A stretch of 64,000 nt of DNA from contig CM041465.1 of assembly GCA_023213395.1 (NCBI GenBank), forward strand, positions 216,387,741 through 216,451,740. The letters are read 5' to 3'. Shown in pieces: positions 11,452-24,591 of the stretch (positions are counted from its first letter, which is position 1; the number at the start of each line of letters is the position of its first letter). A program made the translations under genes and the position numbers. The stretch comes from Cycas panzhihuaensis (lineage: Eukaryota; Cycadophyta). The notes beneath the pieces were generated by a model, which was not told where the DNA came from, did not search any database, and saw nothing but the letters and a program-made list of their open reading frames with translations.

Positions 11452-11593
11452 GCAGTATGAATGTAAACTTAATAAAAATAAAGAAGGGGGCCCAAGGGCC
11501 CCCAAATCTTAACCAAATGAGGCTAAGGGACAGTCCAGAGGACAGAGGGATGAGCATGAGTTAGGATCTGACTAGTTTTATAGTGTTTTGCAG

Positions 11594-13485
11594 GTGGTGA
11601 TCATGGTGGAGAACTGTAAAAACATCATCATGGCTATGCTGAGCTTTATAGAGATGATGTCCCGTAAGGACATACAAATTTTGGTGAGGTGTGGCCTGCT
11701 CAAGGTCACGAGGACACCTTAGTATACATCAGACCATAGGCTACTAGTGGACATTGTATCACATTAGGATAGACTTAGGTATATCTTCTATCTACCCTAA
11801 GTAGGAGATGTGACGGTGACACCGAGGGATATACGACATATATTAGGGGTGTCGGTAGCAGGGAGGTCAACATCACTAGGGGCGTTGCCTAGCAATAAGG
11901 CAACACATCAAGAGGTAGCAACATTTTTCACTAGACAGGATAGGTGAGAGAGGCAAGGGATACCTCTTTAGAGTATGGTCATGTCAAGAGTTCCTCGTGT
12001 GAGGAAATTGATCACACTGTATATTCTATTCCAGATATCCCAGAAATAGAACTATAGAGATATACAAGGCAGTTGGATGGACGTAGTGCAGAGGTGTGAG
12101 GTTGGAGAGAGGCCTGATTGGGCCACCCATAGCAGTGAACATAGTCACCTAGTTAGATGTTATTTAGACAGCAGGGGAGGGTGGCACCGTCGGGGGGACC
12201 AGTGGCACTGGCAGGGGGACCACACCCCATCTCAGAGTGGGCCCCCATGGTACGTAGTTGGTAGACCAGGTTCAGGGGGACCGAGGACGAGGCACATGTT
12301 CATCGCTCGGTAGAGGCTACATCACTGGACCTCTTCACCATGACCTACTATATATCAGACCCATATCGAGTGGTGAGGTGGGACAGTGATGATGAGGCAG
12401 GTGGGGCATGAGTTACCCTAGAAGATGGTGGTGATGGTGATGGGGTGACGTTGGTGATGGAGGCAATGGTGGTGATGGGGTGAGCCTGTCAAGAGCCACA
12501 AGAGGAGGTGTAGGTCCATCAGGGACCACGTGAAGAGAGGCAAGTCCTTTAGTAGCTATAGAGGAGAGTAAGGATCCAGTGACCTGAGCCCAAAGGCTAC
12601 AGATTGTCAAGAGATCTAGAGAGGCAGCAGCACCAGTAGAGGAGAGAAGGGATGCCCCAGTAGCTGAGGTAGTGGCAGAGGAAGTATCAGAGGAGGAGGA
12701 GGTACCTGCAGCTGGTGGAGTGCTTAAGGCAGAGGTCATCATCTGATTTGATGAGCCAGTAGCTGCACCAGGTGAGACATGATCTTCTCCTATCATTATT
12801 TAATTACCAAATATATATATGTTATTTGATTTTGGTTTGGCATGTATATAGAGACATACTGACATATGACATGTTAGATTTGTAGGTATGGCAGATATCC
12901 ATAGGCTGGTGGAGGTAGTAGTCTGGGAGATGTTCCCCCAGGCCAACGTAGAGGAGCAACCTCCCATCCAGGTCAGAGATGAGTCCAGATCGGTAGGTGC
13001 CCACATGATAGCATTCACCCTATTGGTGAGGGCAAGGGATATTTAGATCACAGAGTCTTAGGAGCACGAGGCATGTGCAGGATGCTTCTGTGTAGAGCCG
13101 GATATGACACAGCCGAGAGGGATGCTCTGAGTCAAGCATGTGTACTGAGGCTCAGGGAGGAGCTGGAGGGGATGCTAAGAGTCACATCCAAATGGCAGTG
13201 ATGGAGGAGCATCTCTGAGGGATGGAGGAGAGGCTCCGAGGAGTAGAGGGAGACCGAGATCGTATCCAGGCTTGATATGATTGACTAGTGGATGAGGTGG
13301 CCTCGAGATCATCGCAGAGTAGGACATACACACATACGATGGCGACGACCCCTAGGAGGCCACGAGACAAAGGGAGCAAGGAAGAGAGCTCCTGGAGGCG
13401 TAGAAAGAACCTAGGAGGTATGTGGTCTCCCAGAGAGGGATCACACAGGCCAGGAGATGATGCCCCAGGGGTAGGGCAGCAGTAG
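11594..13485 (+). pseudogene. Antisense gene with plant-mobile-domain-like product, copy B
   Basis: This gene runs opposite to the element's gag-pol. The first recognisable exon starts after an acceptor TTTTGCAG at 11586-11593 and ends at 12771; a GT...AG intron follows (12772-12885, 114 bases); the last exon runs to a stop at 13485. The product, read through many stops and shifts, has an N-terminal block that in the other copies reads HxFHLPQVGD(V/M)TVT then ILGV, resembling the plant mobile domain (PF10536), then a low-complexity Gly/Ser/Pro part, then a charged, probably coiled-coil tail ending in a G-x-GQQ type C-terminus. Role unknown. This copy is the most decayed of the three. Confidence 0.6.
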
Positions 13486-14205
13486 AGTAGAGTAGTAGGA
13501 GTTTTGATTTAGACAGGGGAAAGCACGAACCTCCAGGGAGTCACCATATATTACCACATGATTGTACTCCTCCCTGCAAGGACTCTGAATTCCCATGGAT
13601 GATGTACCATACCAGTTGTATGATATGACACATAATGATTGTTTTATATATATAGATGGGGTGATTGATACCCCATTTGATGTATGATGATATGTATCAT
13701 AACATGTGATGGATGATGTGTGTTTATGTTTACATGTTTATGTATGCATATGTATGAAGGTGCATGAATGCACGAGGGTATGGTTGATGATACTTTGAGT
13801 TGATTAATGTATGATTTTTGTGTTATGATATTTGTTTAAGTTATACACACTTTCTTTCATGTAGGTCCATATTCCTGGCAGAGGCACACATGATCACAAT
13901 GAGCAGCGGTGATAGGTATATGCGAGGCCAGGAGATAGGACATCACACATGTCCACATGGGAGCATAACGTGATATGCAAAGGAAATACCAATCAAAAGG
14001 GAGTGACGACACTCCAACACATCATCCTAATTAGGGGAGATGCCCAAATAGGAGGACATGGTTCCTAGGGAAAGGGAATAGGGGTTCCATGGGAGGAACC
14101 CAAAAGAAATGAGAGAGCCACCCTAAGTCATCATCCCGCATGTGGTTAGGAGGAATGGGAACAAGCTTAGGATGGTAGTTTAGGCTCATTTCAGAGTGCG
14201 GAGTC
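13486..14205. other. Spacer between antisense gene and pol, copy B
   Basis: Noncoding in both copies A and B. It contains a short TATATATA at about 13644-13652, exactly where copies A and C carry about 100 bases of (TA)n. Bases 14040-14200 align with the sequence just after the integrase stop of copy A (39380-39500). Confidence 0.6.
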
Positions 14206-15458
14206 ATGCATCTAGCAGTTTCTCAACCTCCATTTTGATGACAACAGAGAGTTTAGGATGAAGTGGGTATTATTTCTGGTGCATAGGAATGGCGGTAAGG
14301 TTGTGGGTGACAATGGAGGGGTCGATTCCCTTCATGTCGGAATAGTCCCATGCAAAAACATCTCGAAACTCTTGGAACAAAAGGGAGTATTCCCTTACCT
14401 CATTAGGAGAGCATTCTGCCCCCTCCTTAATGACCTTACTTGGGGCGAGGACTATGTCTTGGGTTGCCCCCATGTACATGGCATTCTCCTCCTTAAAATG
14501 AAGGGAGGCAAGGTCAAAGGGAGGAGATAGAATAGGAGATGGGATTGAGTTGGCAAGGATTGGCAGAGAGCCTGCTAAGTACTCAAGTATAGCCTCATCA
14601 TCTTTGAAGTAATCTACCTCGTGGATGAACTTACTTTAAATAGATGAGGCATGACAGAAAGTGGGAGCAACAGGGCCATGGTGGCCCCTAGTAAGGGGCA
14701 AAAGGAAGTTCCCTGGATTCATCACCCGTAAGGGGTAATGAAGAAGAAGGGTCAAGGATCGGTGGATCGACGTGAATAATAACATGTGATACAAGGGGAT
14801 GATTGGTCTCTCTAATGAGAGGGGTTTTAGGTTAGGACCTAGAACAAGGAGAGTGTCTCCTATTAGTGCAAAGGAAGGAAACATTGTGAGCAAGGTCCTC
14901 ATCCTTACCATGGGACTCGTCATCGCTAAATATGGTAAGATACCCATAACTTCTAACACTAATAAGAGAAAAATAGGTAAGGCTCGAGGAAGAAGATGCA
15001 GGATCTCCTTCATGATGAGACGAATCGAGAATATCGATAGAATAAGTAGAGGCATGGGTAGAAGGGCCCTTGTCCCCCTTCACATGACCATGGCTTGCTT
15101 GGTTGGTTTGACGGGATTGCTTGGTAGGTGGGAGTTCATGGGAGATAACCCTCATTCGCTCATCATGGACGAACTTGAGTTGCCCCTAGTGGGTCAAACA
15201 CACAACCTCCATTTGATCGAGCCATAGTCGACCCAAAAGGAGATTGTAGTCGACGTCAACATTGAGGACTACAATATTAGTAAGGACAATCTTGTCCTCG
15301 AGAGTGAGAGGGATCAAAACGGATCCCAAGGGAGTCTTCTCGCTACCATCATAGCCTTGACATCACCATGAAATGGGTTCTAAGGAGGAAATGGCAAGCT
15401 CTTACATGACACACAAGGACATGGCATTCATGGAAGAACCATTGTCGACAACGATCCT
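14206..15458 (-). pseudogene. Protease, linker and RT stub, copy B
   Basis: Minus strand. The protease active-site block at about 15455-15425 reads VVDNGSSMNAM, keeping the catalytic Asp that copies A and C have as Asn. A YNLLLGRLWLDQM block follows, then a Ser/Asp-rich linker (YGYL, FSDDES), then the pre-RT block GATQDIVLAPSKVI, EVREYSLLFQEF and DVFAWDYSDMKGIDPSI. The sequence then stops inside the first RT helix (MEVEKLLD region) and jumps at about 14206-14212 to sequence that follows the integrase stop in copy A. The junction shares ATGC with both parents. RT core, RNase H and integrase, about 2.5 kb, are gone. Confidence 0.75.
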
Positions 15459-18264
15459 TCATAAAGTGTAATCAGGTGTATCAATAGTAATGGTGAAAAG
15501 AAAGTTCCATTGGCGTTCCCTTTCACAAGCAGGAGGAGGATCTTTAGGATCGAAGGAAATGACAGGCTCACGACCTTGGGCAATACCCAAAGCATAAACG
15601 AGCATGTCACCCAATCCTAAAGCTTCTAAGAGGAGTGTCCACTGTTCAGGATAACTTCTCAAGACGTCCATAATGAACATCCCAACAACCACGGTACAAA
15701 GCTCATCGACAAGAGAAAAGGACTTCCCCTTCATCGTAGGTTGAAGAAGGGATCTCCTGAAGTCGTAGCGACTTGGACGAATGGGAATAGTCTTGGGAAG
15801 TAAAGGGACTTCCAAAAGGGAGGTTGCCAGAAGAGGATCAAGATGTGGAACGGACAAGGAGATGTCGGTCACCTCTTTAGCGGCTTGAGACTGAGTTAAG
15901 GCATATAGAGGGGTGGCCTCAAGCATCTGGATCACATTCTTTCCCTTATTCTGAGACCATGAAGGTGAGGGGGTATGATGGTCTAGGGAACGCGAGGAAG
16001 AAGACAAACCCCATGAGCCCTTCCCTTTACTGTGTGAAAGGTATGGATTCGAGGATCTTCCCTGGTTCTGGTTGTTCTTTGGTTGAGAGTTGCGATCACG
16101 CTCCCCATGCTTAGGGAACGGATCTCTATGGACTGGTTGGTTAAGATTACACCTTGAAGCTTGTTTGGGAGATGAGTCACATTGCGAGGCATCCCTAAGA
16201 TGTTGAACCTGACAACGCGAGTTGTCATGGAAGCATTCTCCATTAACAGAGCATCACTTCCTCTCAAGCAAGGAATTGAGTTTCCTTATTTGAGAGGGTT
16301 GGGTGTTTCCACCCTTGGAAGGAGTGTCTTGGGAAGCTTGTTGGATTGGTTTGTTGGATGTAGGTGATAAAGAAGCTTGAAGTTTAAGTTCCTTCATCAT
16401 ACATTTGAATGAACGTATGGTAGAGGTAAGTGGGTCTAGGGTCTTCTCGATTGAGTGGGAAGAAGACCTAGTGGATTGTTGAGGTTTAGTTTTTTTGGTT
16501 GGCGGGGATGCCTTACATCACTGTGAAGACTTAAGGGGCTTCTTGAGTCCATCCCGGATCTCAATAGCTTCAAGTGCCATGCACTTTGCAATGGAGAAAT
16601 CACACATGGTTGCCCCCATCTTAAGGACTTCCACATGGACTTCAGGGCGTAGTGCATTGACAAAGATATCCCTCTTTAATTCCTCAGGCAAAGTAGCCTT
16701 GGTGGAATAGAGGAGGTCGTGGAATCGCCATACAAAGTAATGATTCATCTCATCGTGGCCTTGCTTAAGTGAAAGGAGAGATTTCATTCCACTCTCAAAA
16801 GGATGAGCCACATCAAAATAGTTGATGAACTCATCCACAAGTTGCTGGAATGAGAAGATAGAATGAGCAAGTAGGTGATAGAACCATTTGAGGGCATTGC
16901 CTTGAAGAGATCATGGAAATAGTTTCACTAATATGTGATCATAGGCCCAGTAGTCTATGCACACCATAGAAAAACTATGAATGTGCTTTGTTGGATCCTG
17001 CAATGAAGTTCTATTGAACTTGGGAACTTTAGGTGGATGAGGCAGTAAGTCGGTTCTTAGCACCTCGATAGACAAGGGTATTGGTCTATAATCCATAAAG
17101 GGATGTGCCCTCACCTGGATTATAGGATCGGCAAAAGATAAAGAAGGTAATGAACAAGGAATGGATGAAGGTGGAGGGCTCATCCCTCCTTGAGGAAATT
17201 CCCCTTGTTGAAAAGGGACTTGAGGATAAGCACCTTGAAAGGAAGTTGGGTTTCCTTGCAAAGGCGCAGTATAAGGAGCTATGCAAGATGGTGGAAACGA
17301 GGGGTAAGGGACTGGGTTCTGTCCATATGGGTTGCCCGTGGGTGGCGCGACCCCATAGGGATGTAAAGGATCCACCCCATAAATGGGAATGTGGTTCCCT
17401 TTACCATGCCCCCAATGCTGAGATGTATAGCCTGGGGGTATGCAAAGAGAAAGACTAATAGACTAAGTCTGGGCGCATGTGAAATCCGGTCCCACATGAC
17501 TAGAGGTAGAAGCATAAACAAGACCCCTTAGGTCCAACGGGAAATGTGTGTATCACATTTGGAGGTGGCATATTTGCTTGGCTTGGGAGAGGCATGCTAA
17601 CCCCAAGTTGGGAGAAAGCCACACTGTGAGAGGTCCCAAAAGAGTTGGGACTGCAAAGAGAAATAAGAAGCGTAACAGACATCCTTAAAGTCGATGTTGG
17701 GATTGGACGAGACAGATGTATTAGTACAAATGGGTTACTCATTATAGGAGGTGTAGACGTAGATGAAGATGGTGGGGCAAGCGTTGATGAGGAAGGTGCT
17801 CCACCATGTAAGGTAACTTCAAACCACCTAGGACTTAGTTGAAGGCGAGCAACATGAAAGCACTCATTAAGAGCTTCAACCATGTCGATGTGAGGGGTCT
17901 CCACCTGATCGTAAGAGGTGGATGGGACCTCAAACGAAGTGGATTCCTCAGGGCGCTCCTCGTAAGAATCACCACATGGGTGATGAATCTCAAGAGAAGA
18001 CAGACCCTTTATTCCATGAGTATAGGGATGAACATCAAGTGGGTGTTCTTGATGACCCAGATAGTAGATAGGATCATCACCCCCTTGGGTGGACCCTGGG
18101 AAAGATGTGGGAAACACATGAGCTCTAGAAGTAAAGGCATAGTATGCCCAATCTAAAGGATATCCTTCCATTGTCGAATCATAATCCAATGATGGAAGAT
18201 GGCACTATGTAGGATCTTCTAATAAAGGGGCTAAACCTTGTAGGTGACGTGAGAAGCGTCGCAT
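15459..18264 (-). pseudogene. Gag and pre-protease region, copy B
   Basis: Start ATG at 18264 (MRRFSRHLQGL), matching the start of copy A at 32707. Long segments remain open but in shifted frames: an N-terminal Ser/Pro-rich part (about 18189-17500); the gag core, which includes DYWAYDHILVKLFP and, after a gap, FVWRFHDLL and LRPEVHVEVLKMGA; then a region ending with a basic linker and a well-kept 182-codon stretch (16007-15459) leading into the protease. Gag forms the virus-like particle that packages element RNA. Stops and shifts rule out function. Confidence 0.8.
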
Positions 18265-18403
18265 ACAAAACTCACTAATGTGTTAGAAGAGAAAGAAGAA
18301 TGCAAGGTATGCGTTAGGGGCTGTCCAATGAAAAAGAGAAAAGGAGAAGGCTACTAAGAGGTAGTAGCACCAACATAAAGAGATAGAAACTAGCTCCCTT
18401 ACT

Positions 18404-18427
18404 GGCAAGTCCCCAGTATGGTCGCTA
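18404..18427 (-). other. Degenerate primer binding site, copy B
   Basis: On the minus strand TAGCGACCATACTGGGGACT lies one base after the LTR end. It aligns with TGGCGACCTTGCCAGGGACT in copy A; both derive from a tRNA-Asp type site. Confidence 0.65.
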
Positions 18428-18428
18428 G

Positions 18429-20008
18429 TAGAATTGCATCTGTAGGATGGTCACTATGCTTAATAGGAATTGGGGTGGTCAACAACTAATGTTGGGGGTA
18501 TGGATGGAAATCTATAAGCAAGAGAGAACACCACATAGGGCGTCTGTGCACTAAAGTGTGAGTTTGGGACCCACAAATGGCACCCAACTTCCTCAGAGTA
18601 GCTTTCAAATCCAAGAGGGGAGATACACATAGGGGTACCCCAGATGGTCTCAAAGAGGAAAGTCCTTCCACCCACTCCTAGTTAGCTCAAGGAAAGCATG
18701 GGAAAAAGAGAGGAAGGATGGAAAGGCATTTGCCCTTGGGAAGTAGGTCTAATTAGGACAGATCCTGCCTTAATCCCTTCACCCAATCCTTGTAAGCCCT
18801 CTCCCACAGCTTTCTTGAAGAAAACCAGCGGAGAATGGGAAGGAGATTAAGGTATTCGAAGTTAAACACAATGAAGAGTAATCCTTTCTACATCCAAAGG
18901 ATAAAAGGGAAGAAAAATACACTTTTAAATAAGCTCTAATGGAGTAAATATATACTAGAACATAAAAATAAGGTCAAAAGTACCTGTTGGGCTGAGTTGA
19001 GGCCAGATCTACCCTTGCAACCAGTGGAAGAGAGTAGGTCCTATAAGGTTTATAAGGTATTTCCCAAAGTGGAGCTGTGGTAGATACTTGTTAGGCTAAA
19101 TTGAGGGAGAAACGAGGAGATCTTGCTTGGAAATGCTTGGAACAGAGTCTCCTACCACGTGATAGAGTTGTTGTAGGCAGATCCTAATCTGGAAAGGCAG
19201 AAAATGTAGAGTTACAGGTGTACCTATGAAAAGAAGGAGGAAGAGAGTAGAATTACAGTAGTAGAACGTGATATTTGAGAACCAAGAGATGTGAACTGAA
19301 GTATTTTTCAGGATATATACCCATCACAACCCTAATCAAGCGATTAGGGTTCGGGTATGGCTGAGTTGGTGACTTATCCACGTGGAAATTCCGCAAAAAA
19401 AGCAAGAATTGCCACGGCGGATAAAAAAGTAAAGTGCAACAGTAGCACCACGGTAAACTTCATGGTACCGTGGTAAACTTTGCGGTACCACTTAGTTTGT
19501 AGCAGTGCGAGACCAAAATGCTAAAATAGCAATGGCTAAGGTTCTAAGATCCCTAGAAAAAGATGTGATAGGCCTAGGAGGGGTTGGCCCTCCTGTCCAA
19601 GTGGCTAGGGACAGTCTGAGTGACATGTGAACTAGACCAAATGAGGCAGCAAAAGCTAGGATTCCCAGAAATGTCATGAAACAGACATAAGATCAGGGTA
19701 TGAGTGGGTCATACAGGTCGAGTGAGGCCTGAGGTGACATGGAGGTGGCACGGAGGGTCGTAGAGTGCCATGGGGATGCCTACCTTATAGAAAGGTAGGT
19801 CCCGCAGGTCATCATATGGTAAAAGTATGACAAGTAGCATGATCAAGCAATGGATACAAGATGATCACTCAAATTTGGCAGTCAATCATGCAATGAGGCA
19901 ATGCTTCTATCTACCTTTCTAAAGAAATAATAAAGGCAAAAATGAAGAAGCATACATGCGCTTACTTGAGTCAACCTGTCCATACCCATTCCCGGTAGCT
20001 GGGTAACA
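18429..20008 (-). repeat. 5' LTR of copy B (1580 bp, internally deleted)
   Basis: Aligns with the 3' LTR from both ends but lacks about 1.23 kb; the break is near 18685, where CCACCC joins ACTCCTAG. A TATA-like GTATATATCC (minus) is at 19311-19320. About 130-190 bases upstream of it lies a run of GGTAAACTT and GGTACC motifs (19440-19500), able to pair. The upper end GGGTAACA at 20001-20008 is followed by TAGAG, the target duplication. Confidence 0.85.
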
Positions 20009-21924
20009 TAGAGTAAAGGAGAGCTACTATTGAAAGAGGAAGATACGTACCTAGGACAAAGTCTTCTTTTTCTCAAAGTGCAAAAGAAACTTGTAACCAA
20101 CAAGATTCTCCCTTTCCCAAGGGGCACCAAACATATGCGGGACACGTATACAGTATGGAAAGTGATAAGATATAATTATCTTTATTAAAAGAAATATATT
20201 CAATATCAATATTACACCTTATGCTTCATATGTTGTTTAGTATGTAATATGGGATAGGGGGGAAAGAGAAAGAGGAAGGGCGATTAGCCTTAGAATGGCT
20301 AACCCTCCAAATCAAAGGTGTTATGCATTACCCCCAAGTATCAGGATGAAGGGGTAAACAAATACAAGCAAAGGTGGCAAGAAATGTCACAAACGTTGCC
20401 AATGTTGCAACATGTAATTTTTGTAAGGTTTAAACCAAGGGATAAGAGGAATATGGAGTGGGGGCTGAGACCCCACCCATGTAGTATCTACTACATTGGT
20501 TACAAGCATGGCAAAGGATTGCCTATGCTATAGCCAGCAATGATCTATTCTCCAATAGTCCTTTTAGAACTCAAGGGAGATATGGAGAAGGAGAGGTTAG
20601 GAGAGAAGGGGACTGCCCTTGAGAAGAAGGCGCGTTGGGTGTAGGACCCAGCCTATGTCTCCTTTCGCTCTCTGTGGATGCCTCTTCCTTGTTTCCTTCT
20701 TGAAGAAACCAGGAAGGAACCAAAAGAAGGAGGAGATAGGCCCAGAAAAAAAGGGGGTCTACCTCCCATTACAATGGAAATAAAGGAAAAAAGTTGCTGT
20801 AAAAAGGTACTGGAAAAAGTATCTATATTACTCAAGGAAAAGGAAACCAAAATTGACTTGAGAGTACCTATTATAACCAGATCTAAGGTAAATCTACCTG
20901 TGAAATTGGGTGAGGAAGTTGACCCTATGGCATTTGTAGGGGAAAACCCCAACAATGAAGCAAATAGAGACAAAAAACTGGAGCAAGAAAGGTGGGTGGG
21001 CCTTGATGGAGTATTTGGAGTATGATCTTCTCTTGGTTGGCCATGTTGTAGACCTGCAACTACATGTCCTAAGCTACAAGAGGCTGGTAGTTGGCTGAGA
21101 AGTAGATGTAGTAGACTTAGTCCTATTTTTTGAGCATTTTGGAGGAGATAGAAGTGAAAAAATACATGAGAGATAGAGGAAATGAGGGTGTTTTTTGGTT
21201 TTTAAACCCAACCCTAGCTCAATCGAGTGATTAGGGTTCAGCCTAAGTAAGAAGCAAGTCACTGCCACATGGTAATTTCACAATAAATGCAAAATTAGCC
21301 ATGGAAATTTTTAAAAAATGACTGTGGACAATCACCCCGTGGTAAACTTAGTGCCATTGCAAAGTTTGCAGTGGTACCATAAAGTTTACTGCAGTGTAGA
21401 GGAAACAAAGGAAAAATAGAGAAAGGGGAGCCCATAAGCTCCTAAAAGGGAGAAACTTAGACCTGAGGAGACATGCTACTATATTTAAGTGGTAAAAAAG
21501 GGGTTGTGGGACTTGGAGAGGCTATAATGAGCAAGCAATAAAGGTAAAAGGTTCCCTAAAAGACAACAAGTAGATGCAGGGTAATGACCAGGCCTAGGCG
21601 AGGTGCTAGGGGTCACGATGCACCGATGGATGATGTGATGTGGGCTACAGAATCCAAACGGTGCTTAGAGATGTCATGGGGATATGGCAGAGGGTTATGG
21701 AGCACCATGGGATATGTATCCCTAGATCATCATAGGCTGAAAACTATTGGGATGCAATATGGTCAAGTAACGAATGCATAGTGGTCATGCAATCAATTAA
21801 ACATCACTCAATGAAGGTAAAGTGCCTTAATCTATATTTTCTAGAACTAATAAAGGCAAGGATAGAAGCGTACCTATACCTAAATGAGTTGGCTCACCCA
21901 TGTCCATTCCCAGTAGTCAGGACA
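20009..21924 (-). repeat. Solo Tat LTR, second half
   Basis: Continues the solo LTR broken at 5997. It ends with a block (CCATTCCCAGTAG...GGACA) matching the LTR starts of copies A and B, and is followed by CCTAG. A promoter-like block occurs near 21180-21245 (AACCCAACCCTA and GTGATTAGGGTT), and GGTAAACTT/AAGTTTACTGCAG inverted motifs occur at 21335-21400. Open frames here show no kept coding phase. Confidence 0.8.
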
Positions 21925-21929
21925 CCTAG

Positions 21930-23280
21930 TAAGAAGTAGGTAAACCAAGTTTTAGGTACAATATATAGGTTAAGTTTCCTAGTTAGGGATATATCAATAA
22001 AGTTAAGTGATGTGCCACTATCACTTAGAATAATGATAGGGGTTTCTAAATGTGCCCCTTACATAAAGTGGTTTAAGATAAGAGATAATGGAGACAATAA
22101 ATAAGGACATGACTTAAGGGTTGGGGAAACCTCTAGGGATGGTTCTTCCTCAGGTTCATGGTTAGAGTTAGAATCTTCTTTAAGAGATAAGCTAAGATTA
22201 GTGGTTAATATCATGCATTTAGCTTTATAAACTTTGTTGTGGCTTGGGTTTACTTCTCTAATTATTAGATGTAGAGCCTAATTTCCTTATGTCTATTTGC
22301 TTCTATAGGTGGTACATGAATTAGTGTAGATAAAGGTTCTATTTATGGGTATTCTACTAAAGGACATTGTGACTCATCCAAATGTGATTGTTAACATTGA
22401 GGGTCTACCTACCTAGGGCATTGGTACCACATAGAATCATGATGAAAGGTAGATGGTTATTCTATTATAAATTCATCCTCAACTTCTTTAGCCATGGATA
22501 TAGCTTATCTTAAATTCATTAGTGATATTAATTTGAGATACATTTAAATGCACTCCTTAAGTCTCAACACATACATATTGATAACTATTTATAGATCAAT
22601 AGATAGGATAACTTAATTATATCAAGTCTAAAATTCTTTTGTATATAATTCCACGAATATTGTTTACTTCAACTGAGTAAGTTGACTAAAGAAGGATCGG
22701 TTCCATATTTTTTTATATTATCAAATATTTTTTTTTTTCCAAAACTAAGCCTATGTTTAATTAGCTAAATACCCATGTTGTTAGCAATGGAACCAATGGT
22801 GTGCCTTACATTTAAGATGAATGGAAGTAGAAGTTAATTAGTCACTACAAGACATGGGATTCAGGGAAAAGTAAGATTCTAGCTTAACTCCTTAAAATAT
22901 CCTTGTTTATTTTGTGATGAAAATGTTATTCTCGTGGTGGTAGTGATGGCATAAATGAATGAGGGAAACCCACTGAGTTTGAAATGACTATTGAATTAGA
23001 AGTAGATATGATGTTGAACATCTAAGTAGTTAGATTTACAAGCTTAGTCATGAACTAAATAAACAACTTGGTGGAGAAATTGGCCATTTTATTCTTAGTG
23101 TCATTCTTTAAGGTGTTGAACTGAGTCTCCAATATGAAAAGTTAATCTTCTTAAGTAGGATCCATCATATGGTCTAATATAAATTATCAAAACAAGAGAG
23201 GGATTCCAAGAAAAGGGATTCAAAGGAGAAGAAGGAATGTAATGAAATAGGATAAAAAAGATAAAATCAGAGTAGAGAAT
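21930..23280 (-). pseudogene. Worn Ty3/gypsy gag-protease
   Basis: Minus-strand translation with many stops. About 22800-22450 resembles gag (a stretch like IFVELYTKEF, then LRLKECI and AISMAK); about 22080-21930 resembles the aspartic protease (PIIILSDSGTSLNFIDISL, where LSDSG stands for the usual LIDSG). The reading resumes at 4815-4651 beyond the nested LTR and copy B. The order and a Met-tRNA primer site near 24580 fit a Del/Tekay-like gypsy element on the minus strand. RT onward is not seen. Confidence 0.6.
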
Positions 23281-24575
23281 TAAGAGTGATATAGACCAAG
23301 TGGGAAGGGAGGGGGTGTTTATAGCTTATTGAACCCCAAAGATTTATAATAAATTCACCTAGTACATTAGGATGAGCACAAAAAGCTCATTAAAATGATA
23401 TAGAGGAGTTTCAAGTATGAAATTTAGGCTATAGGGCCTCTAAGGTGCATGTTTGTCTTTTTTCCCTAAAAACAATCAATATAATACACTCATTAAAATA
23501 ATATCTGTAAAATGTAAGGGTAAAATTTAATCTATATTTTTTTTTCTTCTTCTTATTTTTGTCTAGAGCTCTAGTATATGTTTTAAATCCAAAAAAATTG
23601 ATTTATGTAGAAGTGTCCATGTGGAGTACAAAAGTTACCCTATAGAGGTATAAACTTGTGGGTAGCTTTTTTTCTTTTTTCTCTCTCTCTTTCTTTTTCT
23701 CTTTTTTCTTTAATTTGATAATGAAAACCTTTGTACTTTATAGTTGAAGGTTTAAACAAGAAGTAGTTTATAATGGGTTTTGAGCAAGTTCATTATGATT
23801 ACTATTACTACTATACTCTATGAATTTTAGCTATACTAAATTTATTTTTGCCTTATATTTTGTAAATATTTATTATTATTTTTTTTAGTAGTTTATGTCT
23901 ATGTAAAATAGTGCTTGGGTATCTAACTTTTTGAATAAAATTTTAACCTAAGACTTACCTAATCTATAGGTCCTTCAACAAATTTCTCAGGCATTGCTAA
24001 TGCTCAACCCAATATCTCAAGGTACTAATTATAGAGGATTATTATAACCATAGTTGTGATAGTTGTGTTGAGGTATTCAAGAATGGTAGATTTTTTTGCA
24101 CTAGCTACTAACTAATACACTATAATTTTATAGGTAATCAATAAGTTTCTTATTCTAGTATAAGGAAGGGAGCCTAAAAGTGTCTTCCTAAATACCTAAA
24201 GGTACTTGTAGGCCCACTTTTATATATAAGTGATGTTTAGGGTCTATGTAAGTAGGTAACCTACTTCACTTTATGTGTTGACATATATCCAAGCACGCTT
24301 GGCTAAAAATAGTAGTTGTTTGTAGATGTTTTAAGACCTCCAAAATAAGGTCTGTACCTAAACTTCTATGGGAATTTTAAAAAGGATTTGATTACTTTTA
24401 TCAATATCTATAAATACTAGTAGTAAAATGTAAAGAAAGCAACAACAAAAAATTTAAATTAATGAAAGAAAGGGTTTTTTAAAATTTTACCACAAGAGGA
24501 AAAAAAAATCCTAAAATAACCTTGTTATTCTACTTTTTTTCCATCACACCTTACTGCTTCAAATGGACTTGCAAA
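23281..24575 (-). other. Leader of the worn gypsy element
   Basis: AT-rich, no gene seen. By position it is the untranslated leader between primer site and gag. It contains pyrimidine runs (about 23668-23715) and poly-T stretches but nothing I can name. Confidence 0.4.
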
Positions 24576-24591
24576 CTAGGATTTGATACCA
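24576..24591 (-). other. Primer binding site of worn gypsy element
   Basis: Minus strand TGGTATCAAATCCTAG. The preceding LTR-like end, ATCATAGG, parallels the CTATAAG before the primer site of the small element at 26236-28387. Confidence 0.6.

Noticed and set aside
14799-15227. 142-codon plus-strand frame opposite the copy B linker
   Set aside because: Shadow of the pol strand; the opposite strand carries the recognisable protease and linker motifs and copies A and C have no matching frame.
20653-21025. 106- and 115-codon frames on opposite strands
   Set aside because: Both lie in the second half of the solo LTR, with no recognisable domain.
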